Both the position numbers and the translations under genes were made by a program. Positions 48,153 through 57,515 of a DNA stretch of 64,000 nt are shown here, one piece after another. Location: the NCBI RefSeq assembly GCF_030177895.1, contig NZ_CP123448.1:1612001-1676000 (forward strand), in the 5' to 3' direction. This stretch comes from Kingella negevensis (lineage in GTDB: Bacteria > Pseudomonadota > Gammaproteobacteria > Burkholderiales > Neisseriaceae). The number at the start of each line of letters is the position of its first letter. Within the stretch, counting starts at the first letter, position 1. The notes beneath the pieces are model-generated. The model saw nothing but the letters and a program-made list of their open reading frames with translations, had not been told where the DNA came from and searched no databases.

Positions 48153-49826
48153 TCAGGCTGCATTTTTCCGACACGCATCGTGCCAAATTTGCCGCACCAA
48201 ATCCACCCAATCGCGCCCGAATGTTTCGTTATCAAAAATCGGTGTTTGTTTGACGTGTTCACGCAAGCCCAAACGCATGGCGTTGAGTTGTCCCCAGCGC
48301 GTGGGGCTCGCCCACTCAATCGCCTTTTTCACATATTCATCAGCAGAACGGCATACCCAGTCGCCCAACTGCGCGGCGCGTAAAAGCTGTTCGCCTTGTC
48401 TTGCCAGCATGCCAGACTGTGTGAGCGTAAGCGTCGGCACACCTTGCCACAGGGCATCGCAGGTTTTCGCGCCGTTGCTATAAGGGAAGGTATCCAACAC
48501 TAAATCAATTTTGTGATACGCGGCGAAGTAGTCCTCACGCAAACTCACATTTTCAAAATGCACGTGATTGAGATTGAAGCCGTGCTGAACCAGTTTTTGC
48601 TTGAACGCTTCCAGATACGGACTATTCGGCGCAACGCTGCTGCTTTTGAAAAACCAACGATTTTCAGGCAGCCTGAAAGCGATTTTTGCCCATGTTTTTA
48701 AAACGGATTCGTTGATTTTCAACACGTTTTGAAAGCAGCCGAATGTGATGTAACCATTTTTCAGCGCAGGCAATGGCACAACTGAGCCGCCTTCGTTTGG
48801 TGTGCTCATGCACAAACGCGTTTGCGGCATGCGCCAGATTTGTTCTGTGTAAAACGGTTCTTCTTCGGGCGGGACGCAATATGGGTCGGCAATTAAGGCG
48901 TTCATGGTGGGCAAACCTGTTGTCCCCCAATAGCCGAGCCAACTGATTTGCACGGGTGCAACTCGGGCGGCAAATACGGCTAGGCGGTGGTGGTCGGTGT
49001 AGCCTGAGAGGTCGATTAACACGTCTATTTCATCGGCTTGGATTTGTTGAACGAGTTGCTCATCTGTCCATTGGTCTATTGTGTGCCAATGGGTGAATTT
49101 TTGACGGACACGTTCGGTTAGGTCGTCAAAATGATGAGTATTGTGATACGCGGTCCAATCGTATTCGTTGGCAGCTTGGCTTTCGAGCAAACTGGCTAAA
49201 AAATGCCCAACTGGATGATGGTGTATGTCGGCGGAAACGATGCCGATTTTGAGGCGTTTGTTTGGATTGACAGCCTGAACGGTTTTCAGGCTGCGCCATG
49301 CGGTGGTTTTTTGAGTTAAGTAGGCGGCATATTGTTTGGCAGCTTCGCGTATGGCGACTAAATCGGGTTGTTCGGCGAAGTATTCGTAAAAAACAAAATT
49401 TTCTAGTGCGTGAACAAAAGCGGGGTCTTCTTTGAGTGTGGCGCGTAGGTAGCGTAGGGTTTCTGCGGGGTTGGATTGGGTTTCTTTGCAGAGAAACGCC
49501 ATGTTATATAAAACGTGTGCGCTGTGGGGATTGAGTTCGATGGCACGCAATAGATGTTTGCGGGCTAAATCGTATTGTTTGAGGCGGATATAGGTTGCGC
49601 CGAGATTGCTTTGAATGCCTACGATGTGTTCATTTTGGGGAATGGCGAGCCATGCGGCAATGCCTTGTTTGTATTGTTCTTGTTCGCAAAATGACACAGC
49701 CTGAATATTGAGGATTTCGCTGTGATTGGGGTTTTCGCGCAAAAAAAGTTCGCACGCTGCCAGTGCTTCGGGAAATTGGCGTTGTTCGTATAGGTGGAAA
49801 ATTTCGGAGTAGGTTGGTGTGGTCAT
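48153..49826 (-). CDS. TPR protein with GT41 O-GlcNAc transferase-like domain
   Basis: The 557-aa protein has about four TPR repeats (residues ~1-165, including NHSEILNIQAVSFCEQEQY and AHVLYNMAF). A C-terminal catalytic region of the eukaryote-type OGT/SPINDLY family follows: LKIGIVSADIHHHPVGHF near 192-209, IDVLIDLSGYTDHHRL near 270, APVQISWLGYWGTTGL near 293, TFGCFQNVLKIN near 360, and DTFPYSNGAKTCDALWQGVP near 443. In other organisms this family glycosylates proteins on Ser/Thr in the cytoplasm. Start 49826 is chosen to skip a DUS-coded MQPE leader. The stop is inside a DUS. It is a single gene; the target is unknown. Confidence 0.88.
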   Translation of the reverse strand: MTTPTYSEIFHLYEQRQFPEALAACELFLRENPNHSEILNIQAVSFCEQEQYKQGIAAWLAIPQNEHIVGIQSNLGATYIRLKQYDLARKHLLRAIELNPHSAHVLYNMAFLCKETQSNPAETLRYLRATLKEDPAFVHALENFVFYEYFAEQPDLVAIREAAKQYAAYLTQKTTAWRSLKTVQAVNPNKRLKIGIVSADIHHHPVGHFLASLLESQAANEYDWTAYHNTHHFDDLTERVRQKFTHWHTIDQWTDEQLVQQIQADEIDVLIDLSGYTDHHRLAVFAARVAPVQISWLGYWGTTGLPTMNALIADPYCVPPEEEPFYTEQIWRMPQTRLCMSTPNEGGSVVPLPALKNGYITFGCFQNVLKINESVLKTWAKIAFRLPENRWFFKSSSVAPNSPYLEAFKQKLVQHGFNLNHVHFENVSLREDYFAAYHKIDLVLDTFPYSNGAKTCDALWQGVPTLTLTQSGMLARQGEQLLRAAQLGDWVCRSADEYVKKAIEWASPTRWGQLNAMRLGLREHVKQTPIFDNETFGRDWVDLVRQIWHDACRKNAA

Positions 49827-49864
49827 GATGGTTTGTTTTTTTGTAGACGGGGTTTCAGGCTGCA

Positions 49865-50296
49865 TTAAGGTTGTTTGGCGACAAATTGCAAAGCGGCTTC
49901 ATAGCCAAAAGTCCCCAGTCCCGCAACCACGCCCACAGCTTTGTCGGACAAATACGAATGATGACGGAACGGCTCGCGGCTATGCACATTGGAAATATGC
50001 ACTTCCACAAACGGAATCGCCACGCCTGCCAACGCATCTCGAATCGCCACGCTGGTGTGGGTGTACGCGCCTGCGTTGATGATGACCCAGTCCACTTTGC
50101 CGCGCGTTTCGTGCAGTTTGTCCACAATCGCGCCTTCATGGTTGCTTTGAAAATGCTGCAACGATATGTTTAATTCAGGCGCGATTTTGTCTAGTTTTGC
50201 CGACACGTCTGCCAAAGTTTCTGCGCCGTAAATGTGCGGTTCGCGCAAGCCGAGTAAATTTAAATTCGGTCCGTTGATGATTAAAACGTTTTTCAT
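49865..50296 (-). CDS. aroQ: 3-dehydroquinate dehydratase, type II
   Basis: This 143-aa dodecameric enzyme performs the third step of the shikimate pathway. It has the type II signature [17 protein letters not shown] (7-23) with the catalytic Tyr22, [10 protein letters not shown] near 75-84 and [14 protein letters not shown] near 100-113. The start at 50296 has AGGACAAAC before it. The longer frame upstream is not coding. Length is normal. Confidence 0.97.
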   Translation of the reverse strand: MKNVLIINGPNLNLLGLREPHIYGAETLADVSAKLDKIAPELNISLQHFQSNHEGAIVDKLHETRGKVDWVIINAGAYTHTSVAIRDALAGVAIPFVEVHISNVHSREPFRHHSYLSDKAVGVVAGLGTFGYEAALQFVAKQP

Positions 50297-50312
50297 GTTT
50301 GTCCTTTCGTTT

Positions 50313-50936
50313 TCAGGCTGCCTGAAAACAACCGTTTTGCAAAAAATACCCTGTTTGCTGCGCCACGTCTTTGTTAAACAACAAATCTGTATGCCCACAA
50401 TGCACCAATAACGGCACACTTTCAGGCAGCCTCGTTTCTTCTAAAGCCACCGTGCCATCGTTTGGCTGCGGCAATTTCAACACCAGCTTTCCCACGCCAT
50501 TTTCCGCGCAGCCTGCAATATTGCCACACAGCACGGGCAACGGTTTTTCAGGCAGCGAACCGTCTAGCGCGTCTTGCCACGCACCGCCCAATAACGCAGC
50601 CTGAAAACCATGCACCCATTTTGCCGTTAAACTGCCGCGATGCGGCGAACCCAGCGTAACCACACGCGCTTGAAACAGCTCAGGCGCAACGTCTGCCAAA
50701 TGCTGCAACAGCAAACCGCCCAAACTATGCGCCACAAAATGGCACGGCACAAGCTGCTTTTCTCGCAACCAGTTTGCCAGTGCCAACGCATGCTGGTGTA
50801 GATTCTGCTTTGTTGTCGCGTAAGCAAAATAATGCGGCACAAAACCTTGTTCCGACAAACGTTTGCCTAACACGCGCATAATCACAGGGCCGGTGTATAA
50901 ACCGTGTATCAGCACCACATTTTGAGTAACATTCAT
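50313..50936 (-). CDS. alpha/beta hydrolase (esterase/lipase-like)
   Basis: This 207-aa cytoplasmic protein has an alpha/beta fold. HGLYTG near 11 forms the oxyanion region, the nucleophile Ser is in AHSLGG near 74-79, and a late His is in [11 protein letters not shown] near 180-190. GSPHRGS near 98 is typical of triacylglycerol lipase-like and PGAP1-like proteins. The substrate is unknown. It precedes aroQ on the same strand, 16 bp apart. The C-terminus CFQAA and stop come from a palindromic DUS. Confidence 0.85.
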   Translation of the reverse strand: MNVTQNVVLIHGLYTGPVIMRVLGKRLSEQGFVPHYFAYATTKQNLHQHALALANWLREKQLVPCHFVAHSLGGLLLQHLADVAPELFQARVVTLGSPHRGSLTAKWVHGFQAALLGGAWQDALDGSLPEKPLPVLCGNIAGCAENGVGKLVLKLPQPNDGTVALEETRLPESVPLLVHCGHTDLLFNKDVAQQTGYFLQNGCFQAA

Positions 50937-51016
50937 CGCTGTTTTCCTTAAAAAACCGTTTTCAGGCTGCCTGAAAATCACATACAATCGCTCTTTTTTA
51001 ACGGCAGCCTGAAAAA

Positions 51017-51655
51017 ATGTTGATACAACTTTTAGACTTTATTTTACACATAGACAAGCACTTAGTAACCCTAGTCGCGCAACATGGGGCGTGGGTTTAT
51101 GCGATTTTATTTTTGATTGTGTTTTGCGAAACAGGTTTGGTGGTAACGCCTGTGTTACCTGGCGATTCTATGCTGTTCGCGGCGGGCGCGGTGGCAGCAA
51201 CTTCTAACGGCGTGTTGAACGTGCATTTGTTGGTGGCATTGCTGATTGTGGCGGCGATTGCTGGCGATGCGTCCAATTTTGAAATTGGCAAACACTTCGG
51301 CGAAAAGCTGTTCGCCAACAAAAACAGCCGCATTTTTAAACAGGAATATTTGGACAAAACCCACGCGTTTTATGAAAAATACGGCGGCAAAACCATTATT
51401 TTGGCGCGATTTGTGCCGATTGTGCGCACGTTTGCGCCATTTGTGGGCGGCATGGGCAAGATGAATTATGGGCAGTTTTTCCGCTACAACGTGATTGGTG
51501 CGCTGGCTTGGGTGTTGGGGATTACTTATCTAGGTTATGCGTTTGGTAATGTGCCAGCCGTGAAAAATAATTTTGGCTTGGTGGTGATTGCGATTATTGT
51601 GGTTTCTGTTGTGCCGATGATTGTTGAGATTGTTCGTGCGAAGATGAAGAAATGA
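51017..51655 (+). CDS. DedA family membrane protein
   Basis: This 212-aa inner-membrane protein of the DedA/VTT family, members of which flip undecaprenyl phosphate or phospholipids, carries the family motif [18 protein letters not shown] near 36-53, [16 protein letters not shown] near 82-97 and [16 protein letters not shown] near 129-144. The conserved acidic and arginine residues are present. It overlaps no gene. The terminator after it has a 16-bp stem including DUS. Confidence 0.93.
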   Translation: MLIQLLDFILHIDKHLVTLVAQHGAWVYAILFLIVFCETGLVVTPVLPGDSMLFAAGAVAATSNGVLNVHLLVALLIVAAIAGDASNFEIGKHFGEKLFANKNSRIFKQEYLDKTHAFYEKYGGKTIILARFVPIVRTFAPFVGGMGKMNYGQFFRYNVIGALAWVLGITYLGYAFGNVPAVKNNFGLVVIAIIVVSVVPMIVEIVRAKMKK

Positions 51656-51663
51656 AATAAAGG

Positions 51664-51699
51664 TTTCAGGCTGCATTATTTATATAATGCAGCCTGAAA
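51664..51699. terminator. extended DUS-pair terminator
   Basis: TTTCAGGCTGCATTAT pairs with ATAATGCAGCCTGAAA, a 16-bp stem that goes beyond the DUS itself and is followed by A/T-rich sequence. Confidence 0.75.
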
Positions 51700-51717
51700 A
51701 AATATAGAAAGATTGAA

Positions 51718-52338
51718 ATGACTGAAATCACAACCTACAAAACCCTATCCGCGCCAATCCAAGCCGAATTTAAAGACAAAGGCAGCCGCTTTATCGCCTA
51801 CGCCTACCCAGTTTTAACCGCTGATGACGTGAAAAAACACGTTGATGATTTGCGCCAAGAACACCACAAAGCGCGGCATTGGTGTTATGCCTACCGTCTC
51901 GGCACAGACGGCAACCAATTTCGTACCAACGATGATGGCGAACCGTCAGGCAGCGCAGGTCGTCCAATTTTGGGGCAGATTGATTCGTTTGAATTGACTG
52001 ATGTGTTGGTCGTGGTGGTGCGGTATTTTGGCGGCACGTTGCTGGGCGTTCCAGGTTTGATTCACGCTTATAAAACGTCCACGCAAATGGCGTTTCAGGC
52101 TGCCGAGATTGTGGAAAAAAATATTGAAAAAACGCTGTATTTGCGTTGCGATTATCCGCATTTGAATGACGCGCTGCGGATTGCGAAAAATCATCACGCG
52201 AATATTATTGCGCAAGATTTGCAACTGGATTGTCGTTTAACGGTGCGTGTGCCGTTGGCGGATTTTCAGGCAGCCGTGAATGCGTGGCAGTTTGAGCGGA
52301 CGATTGATTTAAGCGATGAGCCGTTTCAGGCGGCCTGA
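51718..52338 (+). CDS. YigZ/IMPACT family protein
   Basis: This 206-aa cytoplasmic protein has the UPF0029 N-terminal domain with FKDKGSRFIAYAYPV near 19-33, AYRLG near 60, NDDGEPSGSAGRPIL near 70-84 and VVRYFGGTLLGVPGL near 100-114. Family members relate to translational control (yeast Yih1). The bacterial function is not settled. The C-terminal FQAA and stop are from a DUS variant (TTTCAGGCGGCCTGA). Confidence 0.93.
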   Translation: MTEITTYKTLSAPIQAEFKDKGSRFIAYAYPVLTADDVKKHVDDLRQEHHKARHWCYAYRLGTDGNQFRTNDDGEPSGSAGRPILGQIDSFELTDVLVVVVRYFGGTLLGVPGLIHAYKTSTQMAFQAAEIVEKNIEKTLYLRCDYPHLNDALRIAKNHHANIIAQDLQLDCRLTVRVPLADFQAAVNAWQFERTIDLSDEPFQAA

Positions 52339-52408
52339 AAGATTTTCGCGTAAAATGAATTTTCAGGCTGCCTGAAATATTTTTGGGTTTAGCCGATATT
52401 ACTTTTGA

Positions 52409-53539
<1,131 letters not shown>

Positions 53540-53545
53540 CCCCAA

Positions 53546-53577
53546 AGGCAGCCTGAAAAAGTTTCAGGCTGCCTGAA
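53546..53577. repeat. DUS pair between frmA and dehydrogenase pseudogene
   Basis: GGCAGCCTGAAAAAGTTTCAGGCTGCCTGAAG contains an inverted DUS pair and an extra overlapping half. Probably a terminator after frmA. Confidence 0.7.
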
Positions 53578-53595
53578 GTCAATAAGGAAATTATT

Positions 53596-54469
53596 ATGAC
53601 AACAGAATTCAAACAAATCGGCTGGATTGGTTTAGGACAAATGGGCGTGCCAATGGTTGGTTAATCGCTTATTAGCCAACGAAATTGGCGTAGGTGTGTA
53701 TAACCGAAACGCGGCGAAAAGCGCGGAATTTGCCGAAAAAGGCGCGAAAGTGTTCACATCAGCAGCAGAATTGGTGCAAGCGTATGAAGCGACCATTTTG
53801 TTGGTGTCGGATTACGCGGCGGCGGTGGATATTTTGAATGCAGACGTGTGCGCCCAATTACAAGGCAAAATCATTGTCAATATGAGTACCGTGTCGCCAA
53901 CTGAAAATTTAAAAATCAAAGAATTAGTAGAAAAACACGGCGGACAATTTGCCGAAGCTCCTGTTTCGGGTTCGGTTGCGCCTGCGACCAATGGCACGTT
54001 GCTGATTTTATTTGGCGGCGAAGAAGCGATTTTGAATCCGTTGCGCACCGTTTTTAGCTTTTTGGGCAAACAAACTTTTCATTTTGGCGGCGTGGGCAAA
54101 GGCTCGGGCGCAAAATTGGTGCTCAATTCGTTGTTGGGCGTGTTTGGCGAAGTGTATGCGGAAGCGATGTTGTTTGGCGAAAAATTTGGCATTGATTTGA
54201 ATGAATTAGCCGAAGCGATTGGTGGCTCTGCGATGAATTCGCCGATGTTCCAAACGAAAAAACCATTGTTGCTGAATCAAGAGTTTCCTGCGGCGTTTAT
54301 GCTGAAACACGCCAGCAAAGATTTGAATTTGGCGCGTGGCGAAATGAAAAATTTATCGCTGAATCTTCCTGCGATTGAAGCAACAGCAGCGCAATACCAA
54401 GCGGCGGTGGAATCAGGTTTGGGCGGCGAAGACGTTTCAGGCATTTATTTGCAAGTGGTAAAACAATAA
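53596..54469 (+). pseudogene. 3-hydroxyisobutyrate dehydrogenase-family oxidoreductase, frameshifted by a 4-bp duplication
   Basis: Translation from 53596 gives the Rossmann start IGWIGLGQMGVPMV and then stops (GGT TAA). The rest is intact in another frame: NRLLANEIGVGVYNRN, IVNMSTVSPT, APVSGSVAPATNGTL, GKGSGAKLVLN with the catalytic Lys, and HASKDLNLA. The break is a tandem GGTT-GGTT (53655-53662). With one copy the frame would read VPMVNRLLA. Family members reduce small semialdehydes or oxidise 3-hydroxy acids. As read, the gene is off. A sequencing error is an alternative. Confidence 0.88.
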
Positions 54470-54488
54470 GGTTTCAGGCTGCCTTTGA

Positions 54489-54667
54489 GTAGGTCGGCTT
54501 TCCAAGTCGACAGCACAACATTGACGCTGCCTGAAAAGATTGAAGTTTCACGGCGCGAAAAAAAAGGGGGGGCGACGTAACGCCACGTTCAAGGTAAATA
54601 ACGTTAGCTAAAATGCAACTTTTTCAGGCAGCATTTACTTGGATTGTTGGTTTGGAAAGCCGAGCTA
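54489..54667. repeat. GTAGG-led hairpin repeat, inverted pair E
   Basis: The plus unit GTAGG-TCGGCTT-TCC-AAGTCGAC (54489-54511) forms an 8-bp stem with one G-T pair. A minus-strand unit (54651-54667) reads GTAGCTCGGCTTTCCAA, matching the left arm, but its right arm has decayed. Confidence 0.55.
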
Positions 54668-54730
54668 CGGCAAATGTTTTATCCGAATGCGCCGTAAAAC
54701 TTCGCCGTTCACGACGGAGATATCAGGCGC

Positions 54731-54747
54731 GGACTGCGAAGCAGTCC
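54731..54747. repeat. perfect 7-bp hairpin GGACTGC-gaa-GCAGTCC
   Basis: It lies 16 bp downstream of the stop of the IS200/IS605 TnpA remnant, read leftward, where such elements carry their right-end hairpin. Confidence 0.5.
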
Positions 54748-54762
54748 TAAAAACGTTGAATT

Positions 54763-54906
54763 TCAGTCAGGTGTATTTTGCTGCTCAATATATTGCCGAA
54801 TAATGGAAATAGGTGCCCCATCACAACTACCTGCAAAATAAGACGGCGACCACAACGCACCACCCCAAAGTTTCTCACGAATACTGGGATAATTTTCAGG
54901 CTGTCT
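54763..54906 (-). pseudogene. IS200/IS605-family transposase TnpA, C-terminal remnant
   Basis: Read leftward it encodes YPSIREKLWGGALWSPSYFA, then GSCDGAPISIIRQYIEQQ and TPD before a TGA. These are the last ~40 residues of a Y1-family TnpA. The catalytic HUH and Tyr regions are absent, and the upstream side is replaced by a DUS and the next gene. Inactive remnant. Confidence 0.75.
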
Positions 54907-54918
54907 AACTATTTAAAA

Positions 54919-55416
54919 ATGAACCAACCCATTGTTTTTCAAAATTTCTTTGATGAAGAAGTACAGATTTCGCAGCAACAAATACAATTCCAAATTGGCG
55001 ATACAGCCTACACCATCATTTTTGCCGCAGGACAAAGTTTAACGGCTAGTTTTGTCGCGCAAATAGAAGATGAAACGTCAGCAAACTATCACAGTTTCAG
55101 CGTGAAATTTGTTGCCACGCAGCGCATTGATGAATTTAACGAAACAGGCAATAGTGATAATTTATACACCAGTCCTAACCATTTCCCATTTTCATATCGT
55201 GAAATTAAGCAGTTTCATCAAACGCTTATTCAAATCATGCTCACTCATCAGCGTGAATTTCAAGCACAATGCTATTATTTTATCGTTGAAACCCAATCCC
55301 TAAGAAAAACGTACGAGCGATTGTGTACGCAATGCGAGAAAAATTTGATAAAATTCAGAAAAATTGTTAAAGAAAACTGCTTTATCATCGTTTTTAACGA
55401 AGCAACGGAGGCATGA
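54919..55416 (+). CDS. unrecognised 165-aa protein
   Basis: Start at ATG 54919 (MNQPIVFQNFFDEEV). The N-terminal half alternates short polar and hydrophobic stretches (QIQFQIGDTAYTIIFAAGQS, SFSVKFVAT) suggesting beta strands. The C-terminal half (~95-165) is helical, with FHQTLIQIMLTHQREF, three Cys (one at CYYF, two in CTQC), and a hydrophobic end. No signal peptide or membrane span. Composition is more A/T-rich than neighbours. It overlaps the 48-aa gene downstream (ATGATGA overlap), implying a coupled pair. No family recognised. Confidence 0.65.
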   Translation: MNQPIVFQNFFDEEVQISQQQIQFQIGDTAYTIIFAAGQSLTASFVAQIEDETSANYHSFSVKFVATQRIDEFNETGNSDNLYTSPNHFPFSYREIKQFHQTLIQIMLTHQREFQAQCYYFIVETQSLRKTYERLCTQCEKNLIKFRKIVKENCFIIVFNEATEA

Positions 55417-55559
55417 TGAAACAAAATAGCCAACAGGAAAAAATCCGAAAATTAAAAACAGAAGCACTGGTTTTATCTTTAAAAGCATTTCAGGCAGCAA
55501 AAGAAAAAAATTTAGTGCAAACCATTACAGTTCAACCTGTTCCAAATAAATCAAATTAA
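55413..55559 (+). CDS. unrecognised small 48-aa protein coupled to 54919 gene
   Basis: The start ATG (55413) overlaps the upstream stop and is preceded by the strong Shine-Dalgarno GGAGG (ACGGAGGC). A second in-frame ATG follows at once. The product is basic and mostly helical (EKIRKLKTEALVLSLKAF), with FQAAKEKN coded by a DUS, and a Pro/Gln-rich end. The size and coupling recall small antitoxin or regulator partners, but no family was recognised and that is only a guess. Confidence 0.6.
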   Translation: MMKQNSQQEKIRKLKTEALVLSLKAFQAAKEKNLVQTITVQPVPNKSN

Positions 55560-55568
55560 TTAAACACC

Positions 55569-55608
55569 ATTCAGGCAGCCTGAAAAACCATTTTCAGGCT
55601 GCCTGAAC
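55569..55608. terminator. DUS-based hairpins after the coupled pair
   Basis: TTCAGGCAGCCTGAAAAA and TTTTCAGGCTGCCTGAA, two palindromic DUS in opposite order, form either two small hairpins or one long one. Confidence 0.65.
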
Positions 55609-55632
55609 CCCATTTTGATAGAAAGAAATCCC

Positions 55633-57003
55633 ATGAAATCTCCAGAATTACTCCTCCCAGCAGGTGGCTTAGAACGCATGCGCGCTGCTTTTGATTTTGG
55701 CGCGGACGCCGTTTACGCAGGTTCGCCACGCTACTCACTTCGCGCCCGCAACAACGAATTTGCCAAATTAGACGTTTTGCAACAAGGCATTACTGAAGCG
55801 CACGAGCGCAACAAAAAATTCTTTTTGACCGTAAATACCTTGCCACACAACAGCAAACTCAAAACCTTCCACAGCGACATGGAACCCCTAATCGCCATGA
55901 AACCCGATGCGCTGATTATGGCTGACCCCGGTTTAATCATGGAAGTGCGCGAAAAATACCCAGACATGCCAATCCACTTGTCCGTGCAAGCCAACACAAC
56001 CAACTACTGGGGCGTGAAATTCTGGCAAAAAATGGGCGTAGAACGCATTATTTTGTCGCGCGAATTGAGCATGGACGAAATCGCCGAAATCCGCCAAGAA
56101 TGCCCCGATATTGAATTGGAAGTGTTCGTACATGGCGCGTTGTGTATTGCGTATTCAGGACGTTGTTTATTATCAGGTTATTTCAACCACCGCGACCCAA
56201 ATCAAGGCACTTGCACCAATTCTTGCCGTTGGGATTACAAAGTTCATGACGCGGTGGAAGACGAAATGGGCGACGCAAAATTATTGCAAGGCTTCAATTT
56301 CAATTCCGCGCAAGAAGAAGCCAATTCTGCTTTTGAAGGCATTAACGGACAACAACGCCACCCAGCCGCCAACAAAGTTTTTCTGATTGAAGAAAGCAAC
56401 CGCCCTGGCGAAATGATGCCAATCATGGAAGATGAACACGGCACATATATTATGAATTCCAAAGATTTACGTGCGATTGAGCAAGTGGCGAAGTTGGCGG
56501 AAATCGGTGTGGACAGCCTGAAAGTGGAAGGGCGTACCAAATCCGTTTACTACGTTGCGCGTGTGGCGCAGTCTTACCGCAAAGCGATTGACGATGCGAT
56601 TGCAGGTCGCCCGTTTGATTACGCGCTGTTGGCGGAATTGGAAGGTTTGGCGAATCGCGGCTACACTTCTGGCTTTTTAGAACGCCATCAAACACAAGAC
56701 TATCAGAATTATTTGTACGGACATTCCATTGCCAAACAATCGCAATTTGTCGGACAAATCAGCGCGATTGACGCAGACGGTTGGGCAACGATTGACGTGA
56801 AAAATAAATTTTCCGTTGGTGATTTGCTGGAAATTATCCACCCGAGCGGCAATCAGTTGATTACGTTGGCGCAGATGAAACGCAAAGGCGAATTTGTGGA
56901 CGTGGCGGCAGGCAACGGCATTCAGGTGCAAATCCCGAATATGCAAGGACGTGAAAAAGCATTGGTGGCGCGCGTGATTCAAAACGAAAAACCTGCTGAA
57001 TAA
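55633..57003 (+). CDS. trhP: U32 family tRNA hydroxylation protein TrhP
   Basis: This 456-aa cytoplasmic protein (YegQ in E. coli) makes 5-hydroxyuridine at U34 of tRNAs from prephenate. U32 motifs are ELLLPAGGLERMRAAFDFGADAVY near the start, FLTVNTLPHN near 63, and the Fe-S cysteines in VHGALCIAYSGRCLLSGYFNHRDPNQGTCTNSCRW near 169-203 (C174, C181, C197, C201 by count, approximate). Start 55633 begins MKSPELLLPAGG. The TTG 18 bases earlier is less likely. Length matches YegQ-type, not the shorter UbiU/UbiV. Confidence 0.92.
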   Translation: MKSPELLLPAGGLERMRAAFDFGADAVYAGSPRYSLRARNNEFAKLDVLQQGITEAHERNKKFFLTVNTLPHNSKLKTFHSDMEPLIAMKPDALIMADPGLIMEVREKYPDMPIHLSVQANTTNYWGVKFWQKMGVERIILSRELSMDEIAEIRQECPDIELEVFVHGALCIAYSGRCLLSGYFNHRDPNQGTCTNSCRWDYKVHDAVEDEMGDAKLLQGFNFNSAQEEANSAFEGINGQQRHPAANKVFLIEESNRPGEMMPIMEDEHGTYIMNSKDLRAIEQVAKLAEIGVDSLKVEGRTKSVYYVARVAQSYRKAIDDAIAGRPFDYALLAELEGLANRGYTSGFLERHQTQDYQNYLYGHSIAKQSQFVGQISAIDADGWATIDVKNKFSVGDLLEIIHPSGNQLITLAQMKRKGEFVDVAAGNGIQVQIPNMQGREKALVARVIQNEKPAE

Positions 57004-57099
57004 GTTTTTAGGCTACATTTTTACATCAAAGCAGCCTGAAAAACGGTATAATTCACCTTTGAAAATTTACGTAAAACAACTTTGGAGAGTTTTTATATC

Positions 57100-57468
57100 A
57101 TGGCAACTATTAACGAGACTTTAACTGAAATCATGGATATTGAGGGTGCGCTTGCCACTTCTATAGTGGACTCTACCAATGGTTTTATGTTGGGTTCAAA
57201 AAGTCGAGTGAACAGCTTGATTGATTTGGAATACGCGTCTGCAGGCAACACAGAGTTGTATCATGCCAAACAAAAAATCATGAAAGCATTGAATATCAAT
57301 GAAAAAATTGAAGATTTTTTGATTACCTTGGAATCTCAATACCATATTTTGATGCCAATTCCACAAATTAGCGGCGCATTTATCTATTTTGTGATGGATA
57401 AAGAAAATGGCACTTTGGCGTTAGCGCGTCGTAAATTGCATGATATTGCTTTGAAAATCGATTTTTAA
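57100..57468 (+). CDS. roadblock/LC7 domain protein
   Basis: This 122-aa cytoplasmic protein has the roadblock/LC7 fold pattern: IMDIEGALATSIVDSTNGFMLG near 12-33, later IEDFLITLESQYHILMPI near 73 and GAFIYFVMDKENGTLALARRKL near 97-118. Such proteins dimerise and often regulate small GTPases or associate with type IV pili or cell-polarity systems. No partner GTPase is adjacent. A TATAAT (57046-57051) lies upstream, with GGAGAG as RBS. Ends at a DUS terminator. Confidence 0.82.
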   Translation: MATINETLTEIMDIEGALATSIVDSTNGFMLGSKSRVNSLIDLEYASAGNTELYHAKQKIMKALNINEKIEDFLITLESQYHILMPIPQISGAFIYFVMDKENGTLALARRKLHDIALKIDF

Positions 57469-57476
57469 TGTGAACA

Positions 57477-57512
57477 AAAAAGCAGCCTGAAAAATCTTTC
57501 AGGCTGCTTTCT
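57477..57512. terminator. bidirectional DUS-pair terminator
   Basis: AAAAGCAGCCTGAAAA pairs with CTTTCAGGCTGCTTTCTT. It lies between the convergent roadblock and ftsY genes. Confidence 0.83.
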
Positions 57513-57515
57513 TAT

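Larger units (their letters stand above)
54470..54918. other. 449-bp intergenic region of decayed repeats
   Basis: No intact gene is seen. From left to right it holds a GTAGG-type hairpin (54489-54511), an A8-G7 run (54558-54572), DUS copies, an inverted GTAGC-type unit (54651-54667), a GGACTGC/GCAGTCC hairpin (54731-54747) and the C-terminal remnant of an IS200/IS605 transposase on the minus strand (54763-54906). It looks like a landing site for small mobile DNA. Confidence 0.65.

Noticed and set aside
54558..54572. A8-G7 run as a phase-variation tract
   Set aside because: It is intergenic, more than 340 bp before the next start and not between promoter boxes. Homopolymer sequencing error is also possible.
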